Positions 7,530 through 19,982 of a stretch of 64,000 bases of DNA are shown piece after piece (the stretch's first letter is position 1; each line of letters begins with the position of its first letter). A program made the translations under genes and the position numbers. The notes under the pieces were generated by a model that was given only the letters and a program-made list of their open reading frames with translations, was not told where the DNA came from and did no database searches. Source of the stretch: JAUVKT01 sp942491535 (lineage in GTDB: Bacteria > Bacteroidota > Bacteroidia > Bacteroidales > VadinHA17); the NCBI GenBank assembly GCA_942491535.1, contig CALOBV010000006.1:310001-374000 (forward strand), read 5' to 3'.

Positions 7530-9614
7530 ATGAAAACAAAAACTACTATCTCTTTATTGCTGAGTCTTATTTTCTCAGCATCTTTTTCCTTTAGCCAGAA
7601 CTCTACTTACAGGACTCTCCTGCCTGATCAAATAATGGATCAAATCATAGGAGAAGCATCAGGCGAAAGAGCTATGATCCACATTATTGAGATGGGGGCC
7701 TACAATCATAACAGGCCTGCAGAAGAATATTCAGGCAACTTTTTTGAAACCGATTATGTAACAGGTGAACTGAAAAAATACGGACTAAGTGAAATTACAG
7801 TTAACCGCTATGAGGGAGGATCATACTGGGATGGGATAAGTGGTGAATTATGGGAGATCAGCCCTAATACTTCAAAACTGGCTGACTATGGTGACTTAAC
7901 GGCTATGCTTGCGCAGGGAAGCAGGCCCAGCGATGTAAAGGCTCAACTTGTATGGGTAGGTAACGGCACAGAGGATGAAATCATTAAGGCAGGTGTCAGT
8001 GGTAAAATTGCAGTTAGTTCAGGAAGCCCCCGGTCGGTACACAATATTGCCGTACGAAATGGAGCACTTGGAATAGTCTCATTAAATTCTCCCCGCCCAT
8101 TAAAAGTGAGTAGTGCAATCCCTATTACAGGTATAAGTGGCAGAGGCACATCGGGTGAGGATGAAACATTTGGATTTTTCATCCCACCGAGAGAAGGAGA
8201 AATATTGAAAAACAGGCTCCTCCAGGGTGAAGAAATTATAGTACATGCCAGGGTCGAATCACAGATTCTTGATTATGAACTTGAAGTAAGTTCCTGTTTA
8301 CTGCCTGGCAGGGATCCCTCAGCCGGAGAGATAATACTATCAGCCCATCTTTTTGAAGGTTTTGTAAAGCAGGGAGCTAATGATAATATCTCGGGGTCGG
8401 CTGCCATCCTCGAAGTAGCAAGGATGTTACAAACAATGATAGACGAGGGAAGAATAGAACAGCCTTTAAGAGGGATCAGGTTTATATGGGTTCCTGAATA
8501 CTCGGGAACAATCCCATATGTTAAAGAAAAGAAGGCCCAGATGGAACATACACTTTGTAATATTAACCTTGATATGGTTGGGCTTAACCTGGCAGAGAGT
8601 CAGTCTTTTCTCTGTATGCAAAGAACAACCTATGGCAATCCACATTATATTAATGATGTAATGGAAAATTACTACGATTTTGTAGGTACTACAAATCGCA
8701 TTGCCCTTGCATTATCAGGGAGGGGCGGTTTCACAAAAAGTATTGTTGCCCCCAGTGGAACAGATGATCCGTTCTATTACAGTGTCGACGACCATTACGG
8801 ATCATCAGATCATGAAGTGTTTAACGATCCATGTATACAGGTACCGGGTATAATGATGATTACCTGGCCTGATCTTTACTACCATACATCTCAGGACAGG
8901 GCTGACAAGTGTGATCCTACCCAGCTAAAACGAGTGTGTGTTATTACAGCAGCAGCAGCCTATACTATTGCAAGCGCTGAAAATGAAATGGCACTTAGAA
9001 TTGGGAGCGAAATTATCGGCAACTCTGCCGAAAGGATTGGGTCTCAATTGCAGAGAGCAAGTTATTTGCTTGATAAGTCTGATAAGGAATCGTTTAAGGA
9101 GGCTTGGCTAAAAGGATACCAATTTATAGAAGCCGCTATTCTGAATGAAAAAGCAACACTCAGATCGGTAAACGAACTGGGAATAAAGGACCCGGCAGGG
9201 TATATATTCAACCTTGAAAGCGGATTAAATGAAATTGGTAAAAATATTTTAGCCAGTTACAGCTATTATGCAAATCAGAAGGCCGGTATTTTAGGCCTGG
9301 GAACTCCAGTTTACGAACTGGACAGGGAAGGTAAAGAAGCTTCCAGAATTAATCCTGAACTGACAGAAAAGTTTATTGAGGCTGGTTACGGAGCCGGGAG
9401 AAGTATTCTGCGTGAAGCCGGTGACCTCAATGAAAAATACCCTGTAAGCGGTCAAATTGATATTAATGAATTGCTCAGGCTTTGCAAGGAACCTTACAAT
9501 GCCTTTGAGATCAAAATATTACTTGATGCACAAATGAAAAGCGGAGAGACGGATCTGCAATCAGTTGTAAATACAATAAAGATACTTGCCGAACTGGGTT
9601 ACCTTAAAATCTAA
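7530..9614 (+). CDS. Secreted M28-family zinc peptidase with PA-like insert
   Basis: A 694-residue protein with a signal peptide (MKTKTTISLLLSLIFSASFSFS, cleaved near residue 22), so exported. A protease-associated-like region (about residues 120-240, VWVGNGTEDEIIKAGVSGKIAV) precedes the peptidase core. The core has candidate zinc ligands in SAHLFEG (His about 272), GANDNISGSA (Asp about 285), VPEYSG (Glu about 322), NLDMVG (Asp about 348) and YYHTSQD (His about 451). The first motif lacks the usual HxD: it reads HLFEG, as in some aminopeptidase relatives. The last 150 residues are helical with no known domain. It likely trims peptides in the periplasm or outside the cell. The stop lies one base from the stop of the convergent OmpA-family gene. 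Confidence 0.85.
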   Translation: MKTKTTISLLLSLIFSASFSFSQNSTYRTLLPDQIMDQIIGEASGERAMIHIIEMGAYNHNRPAEEYSGNFFETDYVTGELKKYGLSEITVNRYEGGSYWDGISGELWEISPNTSKLADYGDLTAMLAQGSRPSDVKAQLVWVGNGTEDEIIKAGVSGKIAVSSGSPRSVHNIAVRNGALGIVSLNSPRPLKVSSAIPITGISGRGTSGEDETFGFFIPPREGEILKNRLLQGEEIIVHARVESQILDYELEVSSCLLPGRDPSAGEIILSAHLFEGFVKQGANDNISGSAAILEVARMLQTMIDEGRIEQPLRGIRFIWVPEYSGTIPYVKEKKAQMEHTLCNINLDMVGLNLAESQSFLCMQRTTYGNPHYINDVMENYYDFVGTTNRIALALSGRGGFTKSIVAPSGTDDPFYYSVDDHYGSSDHEVFNDPCIQVPGIMMITWPDLYYHTSQDRADKCDPTQLKRVCVITAAAAYTIASAENEMALRIGSEIIGNSAERIGSQLQRASYLLDKSDKESFKEAWLKGYQFIEAAILNEKATLRSVNELGIKDPAGYIFNLESGLNEIGKNILASYSYYANQKAGILGLGTPVYELDREGKEASRINPELTEKFIEAGYGAGRSILREAGDLNEKYPVSGQIDINELLRLCKEPYNAFEIKILLDAQMKSGETDLQSVVNTIKILAELGYLKI

Positions 9615-9615
9615 C

Positions 9616-11589
9616 TTATTCGTTAGCACTCTGATAGTCTGTCCTGAGTACTTTAAATTCTGTTCTCCTGTTTATCTGGTGAGCAATCTCACGCTGTTCA
9701 TCATTAGCCAGGTTTTCAATAAAAGACTCAGACAGAATAAACTCAAGAGGCAGGAATGGATAATTTGAATTTATCTCAGGATCCACCACTTTAGGACTGG
9801 ATTCTCCGTAACCCTTTGCTGACAGTCGTTCCTTTTCAATCCCTTTCTGGATAAGATAATCTACAACCGACTGTGCTCTTTTCTGGGATAGATCGATGTT
9901 ATATTCTTCGGTATCCCTTGAGTCGGTATGCGACATCAACTCAATAGTAACATTAGGATTATCATTAAGTGTTTCTACCAATTTATCGAGGGAAACCATT
10001 GACTCAGGTCTCAGATCCCACTTACCAAAGTCATATAATATATTCGGAAGCTCAATAGGCTTATCAATTGAAGTCATAACAATTGTTGTAAGAAACTCCC
10101 GGCTCTTGTCCTGTCCCCTGGTAGTTTCTTTTTCTTTACCATTCAGATAGCCCTGTTTAGAAGCCAGGAAGATATAGTCGACATCCTGTTTCAGGATAAA
10201 CCTGAATTCGCCAGCATCAGACGATTCTACTCTTACCGTGGTACCGTCACTTGCAATCAGTTGCACACCGGCCTGTGAAATTACCTCCCCGGATTTTTCA
10301 TCTTTTACAAGACCTTGTACACTAAATTTCAGAGGAGGCAGCTCGAAGGTATAAAGTTCATCATTCCCTCTTCCCTTCCTGGTTGAACTGAATAATCCCT
10401 TTTCTTCGTCGCCCATAAAAGTAATTGCAAAATCATCGGCAAAAGTATTTATCGGATATTGCATATTATCGACTATCCAGCTCCCATCAGGCTGGGGTTC
10501 AGCCTTATATATATCCAATCCACCCATGCCTATATGGCCATCGGAAGCAAAATACAATGATCCGTCGCTCCGTACGTAAGGGAACAATTCGTCGCCTCTG
10601 GTATTTATATCAGGCCCCAGGTTCTGAGGTTTGGCCCATTCAGAGTTTTCCGTTTCCCTCCTAACAACATAGATATCCTTGCCTCCGTATCCGTCGGCCA
10701 GGTCTGAAACAAAATACAATTCCAGTCCGTCGGGTGAGATTGCCGGGTGAGCTGCAACAAGTGAATCTGCAAGTATCTCAACCTTCTGTGGTTCTCCCCA
10801 CCCAGTACCTTCAATCCTGGATGAGAATATCTGACAGCCCTTATTCTCTCGTTTACCTGCGGTACACCTTGTAAAATAGACTTCCCTGAAGTCTGATGTA
10901 AAGGAAGGTGCCCCCTCTTCGAATTCAGTATTAATACCATCTACAGGTATGGGCGTACTCCATTTCCCTTTTTTGTCGAGCCTGCTCTCAAAGATATCTG
11001 TGAAGTTCTGTCCTGTAGCTCCATGATCATTCTTCCCGGTAGCTTCATCCCTTGAAGAAGTAAGGAATACAAGTCCAAAATCATCCCTTGCATAGCTTGC
11101 CGCAAAATCCGATCTTCTCGAATTCAGGTCTTTTATTTCATCAACCGTATATGGTTCAGGAGAAGCCATCCATTCCATTGCCAGCTCGCATGACCTGATT
11201 CCCAGGTCAGCCCTGGAATCTGCAGGCACCAGGCGCTTATAGTTATTATACTCTTCTATTGCATCCTCATATTTGCCGTTCTTCCTGAGCGATTCGGCAT
11301 ATAGAAATGTGGCATTTGGTTTTGCATAATCCTTTCCTGATATCTTTTTATACCACGTCTCTGCATTTTTTGGATCATTTGTCAGACGATAACATTCGGC
11401 CACCATAAAGGTTAGTTCTGATTTCTCAGCCCTGTCTCTGGTTTTCGAAAAAGCGTCCTTGAAAAAATCTATGGCCTCAAAATATTCTCCCGCGGTAAAA
11501 GCATCATAGGCCTTCTGTGCCTTTCTTTTCTGTGCAGAAGCACCGGCAACAAGCAATAAAAATATTAACAGGGTAATAATCTTTTTCAT
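9616..11589 (-). CDS. TPR-PD40-OmpA family envelope protein (PorE-like architecture)
   Basis: A 657-residue exported protein. Signal peptide about 1-19 (MKKIITLLIFLLLVAGASA), TPR-like helices about 25-150, a PD40 beta-propeller about 165-410 with repeated HPAISPDGLELYFVSD / LFPYVRSDGSLYFASDG units, a carboxypeptidase-regulatory-like beta domain about 425-510, and a C-terminal OmpA peptidoglycan-binding domain about 530-645 (ILYDFGKWDLRPESM...SHTDSRDTEEYN...LSQKRAQSVVDYL). This domain order matches PorE of the Porphyromonas T9SS, but related paralogues are common in the phylum and this one lacks a lipobox, so I do not assign the symbol. It probably tethers an outer-membrane assembly to the cell wall. 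Confidence 0.85.
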   Translation of the reverse strand: MKKIITLLIFLLLVAGASAQKRKAQKAYDAFTAGEYFEAIDFFKDAFSKTRDRAEKSELTFMVAECYRLTNDPKNAETWYKKISGKDYAKPNATFLYAESLRKNGKYEDAIEEYNNYKRLVPADSRADLGIRSCELAMEWMASPEPYTVDEIKDLNSRRSDFAASYARDDFGLVFLTSSRDEATGKNDHGATGQNFTDIFESRLDKKGKWSTPIPVDGINTEFEEGAPSFTSDFREVYFTRCTAGKRENKGCQIFSSRIEGTGWGEPQKVEILADSLVAAHPAISPDGLELYFVSDLADGYGGKDIYVVRRETENSEWAKPQNLGPDINTRGDELFPYVRSDGSLYFASDGHIGMGGLDIYKAEPQPDGSWIVDNMQYPINTFADDFAITFMGDEEKGLFSSTRKGRGNDELYTFELPPLKFSVQGLVKDEKSGEVISQAGVQLIASDGTTVRVESSDAGEFRFILKQDVDYIFLASKQGYLNGKEKETTRGQDKSREFLTTIVMTSIDKPIELPNILYDFGKWDLRPESMVSLDKLVETLNDNPNVTIELMSHTDSRDTEEYNIDLSQKRAQSVVDYLIQKGIEKERLSAKGYGESSPKVVDPEINSNYPFLPLEFILSESFIENLANDEQREIAHQINRRTEFKVLRTDYQSANE

Positions 11590-11716
11590 ATGACACCATA
11601 TTTTACGCTATAAAAGTAATCATTTCGGGGATATCTCCTCAAAAACAGGGATATGTCTGATAAACAATTAATCTCAGATAATTAACGCAAAATACATCTA
11701 AGTATTATATATCACC

Positions 11717-13905
11717 CTACCTAGTAAAAAGCAGTTCCCTGTATTTAGGCAGGGGCCACATCTCATTATCAACGGTAAGTTCCAGCTTGTCAATCTGGTA
11801 TCTTATTTTATTCAGATATGGTTTTACTTCCTTCTCGTAGGCCAGTGACTTCTCTTTCCCCCCTCAATAACATTAGCCTTTTTCCTGGCTTCAATCATTT
11901 CATTTACAAGTCTCTTAATAAGACTAATCTCATCTGATATTGTTAAGATTAACTCCTTCCTGGCTCCTGCCAGTCTTTCGTACTCAATTTCACTGAAGAC
12001 TCCTTTAAGAGAATTTACATTTTCCAGGAGCATAGTCATATATTGTATTACGGTAGGTACAATATGGTTAACTGCGAGATCGCCGAGTACCCTTGCTTCA
12101 ATCTGTACCTTCTTCATCATTTTTTCGTACTCAACTTCAACCCTTCCCTCCAGCTCTTTTTCTGTAAATATTCCCCCGTCTATAAGTATTTTCTTAGAGC
12201 TGTCGGTAAGATACTTACTTAATGATACAGGTACACTGGTAATATTTGTAAGGCCCCTCCTGGCTGCTTCTTCTTCCCATTCCTTACTATAACCATCGCC
12301 TTCAAAACGGATATCTGTTGAGCCTACAATATATTTCTTAAGCACCTGGAAAATCGCCTCGTCCTTTTTTATTCCCTTGTTAATAAGGGTATCCACTTCA
12401 GACTTAAATTCTCTTAACTGACTGGCAACACATGCATTAAGCGTTATCATCGGAGGAGCACAGCTTGAAGAAGAACCCACAGCCCTGAACTCAAACCTGT
12501 TGCCCGTAAATGCAAAGGGAGATGTGCGGTTACGATCTGTATTATCAAGTAATATTTCCGGTATTTTCCCAATTCCAAGTTTAAGTTCTGTTTTTTCAGT
12601 GGGAGTCATTTTCTTATCGGTAACCTTCCTGGCTATATCATCAAGCATACCTGTAAGGTAGCTACCCAGAAATACAGACATAATTGCAGGTGGTGCTTCG
12701 TGTGCCCCGAGTCTGTAAGAATTAGTTTCTGTCAACACACTGGCGCGCAGCAGATCCTGATTATCATGAACAGACTTAATAACATTAACCAGGAAGGTAA
12801 GAAACTGGAGGTTGGTCTTGGGATTCTTTCCGGGTGAAAGCAGGTTTACCCCTGTATTTGTTGCCAGCGACCAGTTGTTGTGTTTACCCGAACCATTTAC
12901 CCCGGCAAAAGGCTTCTCATGAAGAAGAACCCTGAATTTATGCTTTCTCGCTACTCTTTTCATTATGTCCATAATCAACTGATTATGGTCGACTGCAAGA
13001 TTAGCCTCCTCGTAAATAGGCGCACATTCGAACTGGTTTGGCGCAACTTCATTATGACGGGTCTTTACAGGAATACCAAGTTTATAGGATTCTATTTCAA
13101 ATTCTTCCATAAAGGCCATAGCCCTTTCTGGTATTGAACTAAAATAGTGATCAGACAATTGCTGATCTTTTGATGACTGATGACCCATCAGAGTTCTGTC
13201 TGCAAGCATAAGGTCAGGCCTTGCATAATATAAGGCTTCATCAATCAGAAAGTATTCCTGCTCCCATCCCAGTGTGGCTATTACCTTATCAACATTCTTA
13301 TCAAAATAATGACAGACATCAACTGCTGCTTTATCAATTGAAGACAATGCCTTCAGTAAAGGCGTTTTATAATCGAGAGCTTCACCTGTATATGAAACAA
13401 ATACAGTGGGAATACACAGGGTTGTTCCTACAATAAATGCCGGCGAAGATATGTCCCATGCCGTATAACCTCTTGCTTCAAAAGTGTTCCTTATTCCACC
13501 GCTCGGAAAACTGGAAGCATCCGGTTCCTGCTGTACCAGGAGTTCGCCCGAAAAAGATTCAACCAATCCTCCAGCATCATTTCTTTCAATAAAAGCATCA
13601 TGTTTCTCTGCAGTAGCATCTGTAAGAGGGTGAAACCAGTGTGTATAGTGAGTTACACCTTTCTCCATGGCCCATGATTTCATTCCTGCCGCCACCCTGT
13701 CGGCCATATCCCTGTTAATCGGCATACCTTTCTCTATTGCCCCCTTAATAGATTTAAAAGTTTCCATCGACAGGAAGGTTTCCATTTTAGCCATATCAAA
13801 AACATTCACCCCAAAATAATCTGATATTTTCCCTTCCGGACGCACCACTTCAACGGGTACACGAGAAAAAACTTCCCTTAACGCACTGAATCTTAATTCT
13901 GCCAT
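11717..13905 (-). CDS. glnN: Glutamine synthetase type III, with one apparent frameshift near the C-terminus
   Basis: Assimilates ammonia by ATP-dependent synthesis of glutamine; GSIII is the dodecameric type common in Bacteroidota. It begins MAELRFSALREVFSRVPVEV, with GSIII N-terminal and catalytic regions (LGWEQEYFLID, KTRHNEVAPNQFECAP, HEKPFAGVNGSGKHNNWSL, NRTSPFAFTGNRFEFRAVGSS). The uninterrupted frame stops at 11824 with an aberrant tail (GGKRSHWPTRRK). In the next frame the normal GSIII ending is present (EKEVKPYLNKIRYQIDKLEL...WPLPKYRELLF) and stops at 11717. A single added base at the run of six C at 11858-11863 restores a 729-residue product, the usual GSIII length. The track-level start GTG at 13923 lies inside the promoter -7 box, so the ATG at 13905 is used. 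Confidence 0.92.
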
Positions 13906-13922
13906 AATTATTATATTTTTCA

Positions 13923-13930
13923 CAAATATA
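13923..13930 (-). promoter_or_regulatory. Candidate -7 box for glutamine synthetase III
   Basis: Minus-strand TATATTTG, an exact match to TAnnTTTG, 18 bases upstream of the ATG at 13905. It implies a transcript starting between this box and that ATG, which excludes the upstream GTG as a start. No clear -33 TTG is visible. Confidence 0.55.
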
Positions 13931-14168
13931 TACCTTTTTTAAGCACATACCCATATTTTTAGAAGGTCTTCTTCACTATTTATTAACTTTTTATTGCACG
14001 ACCCCTATATTTATTAGGGGGTTGAATAAATATTTGCATTTATTCATTATATATATCATGAATTATATACTTTCTATATATGATCTCAAAAAATGCGTTA
14101 TGTCACTCAGTAAGCCTTTTACCGGGAAACCTTTTAAACTTCTTCAAATTATTCAACTCTTTTTTTGC

Positions 14169-14176
14169 TATATTTG
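14169..14176 (+). promoter_or_regulatory. Candidate -7 box for the PpiD-type foldase gene
   Basis: Plus-strand TATATTTG matches TAnnTTTG exactly and lies 41 bases upstream of the ATG at 14217, preceded by an A/T-rich stretch. Confidence 0.55.
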
Positions 14177-14216
14177 TCGCCTGAAAATTGATTAAATAAA
14201 ATTAAAGAGTAAATAG

Positions 14217-16340
14217 ATGTCAGTTCTACAAACGATGCGCGACAGGGCCGGGGCACTTCTGGCAGTGATAATCGGAATCACAATTATTGTATTTGTTCTA
14301 TCAGACTCACTTGGAGGAGGAAAGGGGCAAAACAGGCAGGCAAAGAAGTATTATGAAATAGCGACAATTGATGGAGAGAGTTATTCTTATCAGGAATTTG
14401 ATGCCAGGATACAGAACCTGGCAGAGATTTATAAAATGTCGGGCACATCACAGATAACAGAAGCCTTATCTGAAACCATGAGAGAACAGATCTGGACCCA
14501 GATGGTTGAAGATAAATTACTGGGAGAAGAAATGGACCGGATAGGTATTGGAGTAAGTACAGACGAGGTGGATAATATGGTACTTGGAGATGAGCCTCAT
14601 CCTATTGTACAGCAACTTTTTGCAAACCAGGAAACTGGCATTCTGGACAAATCCTTTCTTGTCAACTTTCTGAAGGCTACTGAATATGATCCTCAAACCA
14701 AGGCCTACTGGTTATATTTTGAAGACGAGATTGTAAAATCAAAGTCAAAGGAGAAACTCAGTATGCTTATATCAAAGGCCCTTTACGTTACGTCTAAGCA
14801 GGTAGAGTATGAGGCCATGATCAACTCCAGGAGTGTTGATTTTAGTTTTGTAATGAAGCCCATCTCATCTCTTGCAGATTCAAGTGTCACAATAAGTCAG
14901 AAAGAGATTCAGGATTATTATAATAAGAATAAGGAATCCTATTTACAGGATGCGTCAAGAAGCATGGAGTATGTAGAATTTGAGGTTGTGGCCTCTGCGG
15001 AAGATATCAGGGAAACTGAAGAGAAGGTCAGAGAATATATTAAGGAGTATGAGACCTCCAATGATGAAGTTCAATTTATTAATCTTTCATCAGACACAAG
15101 ACATTTCGAAGTATTTCAGTCGATTGATGAAGTCCCGGAAATAATTAGACCTCTGGCACTAAAAGGCAAAACCGGTGAAGTATTTGGACCTTATGTCGAA
15201 GACGAGACTTATAAGCTTGCCAAGGTACTTGATGTTGAGAACCGACCGGACTCAGTACATGTACGCCATATTCTCCTTTCAACATCCAATTATGGTACAC
15301 GTGAAGCTGCCAAGGCTATGGCCGACAGTCTGAAACTACTTATTGAGTCGGGTTCGGACTTTGCAACAATGGCAGTTATTCGCTCAGACGACCAGGGATC
15401 TGCCCAGCTAGGTGGTGATCTTGGCTGGTTTAGTGAAGGGCAGATGGTTACACCATTCAACAATGCCTGTTTTGAAAATTCAAAGGGCGACCTGGTTATA
15501 GCAGAAACGACATTCGGGTACCACCTGATCGACATACTCGACCAGAGAGGGAATACAAAAAAATATCATATCGGTATTATTGACAGAACTATTGAGCCCA
15601 GCTCTACTACCTATCAGGATATTTACTCAACAGCCAGCAGGTTTGCAGGTATGAACAATACATACGAAAAATTCAATAATACCATAGTCGAAGACCCCAA
15701 TCTTTACAAGAAGCTGGCAACAAACCTGGGTCCTGAAGAAAAAGTTATAGCCGGGCTTGAATCACCTCGTTATCTTATTATGGCCCTTTTCGAAACTGAT
15801 AAAAACAGTATTATACTCGACAGAAGTGAACAGGCTGTTTTTGAGCTTGGTAATAAATTTATTATTGCCTACTGCACAGAGATAAAAGAAGAAGGCTTCG
15901 CTGATATTAAAAGTGTTGAGAGCGATATAAGATATGTTCTGTTAAAAGATAAGAAGGGTGATAAGATAGTCAGCGATTTTAAAACCAGGATTGAAGGCCT
16001 TGATAATATTGACGATATATCATCGGCACTTAATTTAAATGTTCAGGAAGCGACTTCTATAAACTTCAATTCCTTTTCTATTCCAGCGGCTGGTATTGAA
16101 CCGGCAGTTATTTCAACGGCTGTCAGGATGGAAGAAGGAGAAATATCCAGTCCAGTCAAAGGGGAGAACGGAGTATTTGTAATAGCAGTAAACAGTGTGA
16201 TTGATAATCCTGCAGCACAGCCTGAAAATATATTGAAGACAAGGTTATCATCAAACTTCCAGGTAAGAGCTATCTACGAGGCATTTGAAGCTCTCAAGGA
16301 TAAGTCTGAGATTAAAGACATGAGATATAAATTCTACTAG
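14217..16340 (+). CDS. PpiD-type membrane-anchored peptidyl-prolyl isomerase / periplasmic chaperone
   Basis: A 707-residue foldase. It has one N-terminal transmembrane anchor (about residues 12-31, AGALLAVIIGITIIVFVLSD) and a SurA-N-like helical region (about 40-180, YQEFDARIQNL...EDKLLGEEMDRIGIGVS). A parvulin PPIC domain spans about residues 345-437 (VHVRHILLSTS, FATMAVIRSDDQGSAQLGGDLGWFSEGQM, ETTFGYHLIDIL), followed by a second, degenerate parvulin-like region. It probably assists folding of outer-membrane and secreted proteins as they leave the Sec translocon. It is a single-gene unit ending at a strong terminator. In many Bacteroidota it lies beside the lptC/CNNM genes, which here are 18 kb away. 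Confidence 0.9.
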   Translation: MSVLQTMRDRAGALLAVIIGITIIVFVLSDSLGGGKGQNRQAKKYYEIATIDGESYSYQEFDARIQNLAEIYKMSGTSQITEALSETMREQIWTQMVEDKLLGEEMDRIGIGVSTDEVDNMVLGDEPHPIVQQLFANQETGILDKSFLVNFLKATEYDPQTKAYWLYFEDEIVKSKSKEKLSMLISKALYVTSKQVEYEAMINSRSVDFSFVMKPISSLADSSVTISQKEIQDYYNKNKESYLQDASRSMEYVEFEVVASAEDIRETEEKVREYIKEYETSNDEVQFINLSSDTRHFEVFQSIDEVPEIIRPLALKGKTGEVFGPYVEDETYKLAKVLDVENRPDSVHVRHILLSTSNYGTREAAKAMADSLKLLIESGSDFATMAVIRSDDQGSAQLGGDLGWFSEGQMVTPFNNACFENSKGDLVIAETTFGYHLIDILDQRGNTKKYHIGIIDRTIEPSSTTYQDIYSTASRFAGMNNTYEKFNNTIVEDPNLYKKLATNLGPEEKVIAGLESPRYLIMALFETDKNSIILDRSEQAVFELGNKFIIAYCTEIKEEGFADIKSVESDIRYVLLKDKKGDKIVSDFKTRIEGLDNIDDISSALNLNVQEATSINFNSFSIPAAGIEPAVISTAVRMEEGEISSPVKGENGVFVIAVNSVIDNPAAQPENILKTRLSSNFQVRAIYEAFEALKDKSEIKDMRYKFY

Positions 16341-16368
16341 GATTTACTCAACACCGGTATAAAATAAG

Positions 16369-16396
16369 AGTGTCGCATTTGCGACACTTTTTTTTT
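16369..16396 (+). terminator. Rho-independent terminator after the PpiD-type gene
   Basis: A nine-base perfect inverted repeat AGTGTCGCA / TGCGACACT with a two-base spacer is followed by eight further T residues, 28 bases after the stop codon. Confidence 0.9.
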
Positions 16397-16716
16397 CCTA
16401 TCCCGATTATGATAGTGATGGTGGTGCCCGCCTTCGGCAGAAGGTGCGGGGTACGGGGTGCAGGGTACGGGGTGCGGGGTGCGGGGTGCGGGGTACGGGG
16501 TGCGCGGGTACGTGGTGCGCGGGATACTAGTTATAAGTTATAAGCCTAAACGTCTAAACTCATTCCCAACTCATTCTAAACTCATTCTAAATTCATTCCC
16601 AACCTTCTTCAACCCAGTTTCAACCTTTTCAACCCAGTTTCAACCTTTTCAACCCATTTTCAACCTTCTTCCTATAAACAAAAAAAGCCCAGCATATTGC
16701 TGAGCTTTTTGTATAA
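16397..16716. repeat. Repeat-rich spacer: GTRCGGG heptamers and CAACC / CATTC tandem arrays
   Basis: This 320-base spacer has no convincing gene. From 16443 to about 16523 a G-rich heptamer of the form GTGCGGG or GTACGGG repeats about nine times; its runs of three to four G could form G-quadruplex structures. From 16561 to about 16601 a CATTCYMAAYT unit repeats four times, and from about 16602 to 16671 a unit of about 19 bases built on TTTCAACC repeats three times. A terminator for the rRNA operon follows. A degenerate relative of the G-rich motif (GGTGCAGGGCATAGGGC) lies at 22258 on the other side of the operon. Confidence 0.75.
16681..16710 (-). terminator. Terminator of the rRNA operon
   Basis: On the minus strand, AGCTCAGCA-ATA-TGCTGGGCT (one G-T pair) runs into seven T residues, just downstream of the 5S rRNA 3' end. 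Confidence 0.85.
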
Positions 16717-16827
16717 AGTTGGCGGCGACCTACTCTCCCACTTTTACGCAGTACCATCGGCGCTAACGGGCTTAACTTCTCTGTTCGGGATGGGAAGAGG
16801 TGGAACCCCGTTGCTATAGCCACCATA
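16717..16827 (-). rRNA. rrf: 5S ribosomal RNA
   Basis: The minus strand carries the conserved 5S sequence: GGTGGCTATAGC near the 5' end, CCATCCCGAACAGAGAAG in the middle, and GGGAGAGTAGGTCGCCGCC near the 3' end. Length is about 110 bases. The exact ends are estimated from family alignment. Confidence 0.93.
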
Positions 16828-16965
16828 AGACTTTCAGGCTTTTCAGTAGAAATCAGACTTTCTCCGCTCTACCTGGCTCCTCACTAAAAATGTCAACCGG
16901 ACATTTTATTAACGATCGGCCTGTTAAAATTAACATGACAACTACAAGAATAATAATAAATAATC

Positions 16966-19857
<2,892 letters not shown>

Positions 19858-19916
19858 AGTAATTCTATAATTAAATAAAATTTTACTTATTACTATTCTC
19901 GTATTCTGTCATCATG

Positions 19917-19925
19917 TCAAAGAAC
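19917..19925 (-). promoter_or_regulatory. boxA-like antitermination site in the 16S-23S spacer
   Basis: Minus-strand GTTCTTTGA, the core of the Bacteroidota rRNA boxA, lies in the spacer about 60 bases upstream of the 23S 5' end. The same core occurs in the leader before 16S. Nus-factor loading on rRNA transcripts is the known role of such sites. Confidence 0.6.
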
Positions 19926-19982
19926 CTCTATGCCAGTTATGGCATATCTCACATCTGTTATACATAACTATGTGAGCAATCG

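Larger units (their letters stand above)
13906..14216. other. Divergent regulatory region between GSIII and the PpiD-type foldase gene
   Basis: 311 bases without a gene. It holds TAnnTTTG elements for both flanking genes, a hairpin-like CCCCTA / TAGGGG pair at about 14012-14030, and an 8-base inverted repeat GAATAAAT / ATTTATTC at 14024-14045. The AT-rich palindromic middle could hold operators for nitrogen control of GSIII, but that is inference. No small ORF or RNA gene is evident. Confidence 0.6.

Noticed and set aside
14012..14045. Possible riboswitch or CRISPR-like repeat in the glnN upstream region.
   Set aside because: Only two short palindromes, no regular spacing and no known riboswitch core.
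16458..16703. An 81-codon plus-strand frame (MQGTGCGVRGAGYGVRG start) over the repeat arrays.
   Set aside because: It is only the translation of the GTRCGGG and CAACC repeats and lacks any protein family feature.
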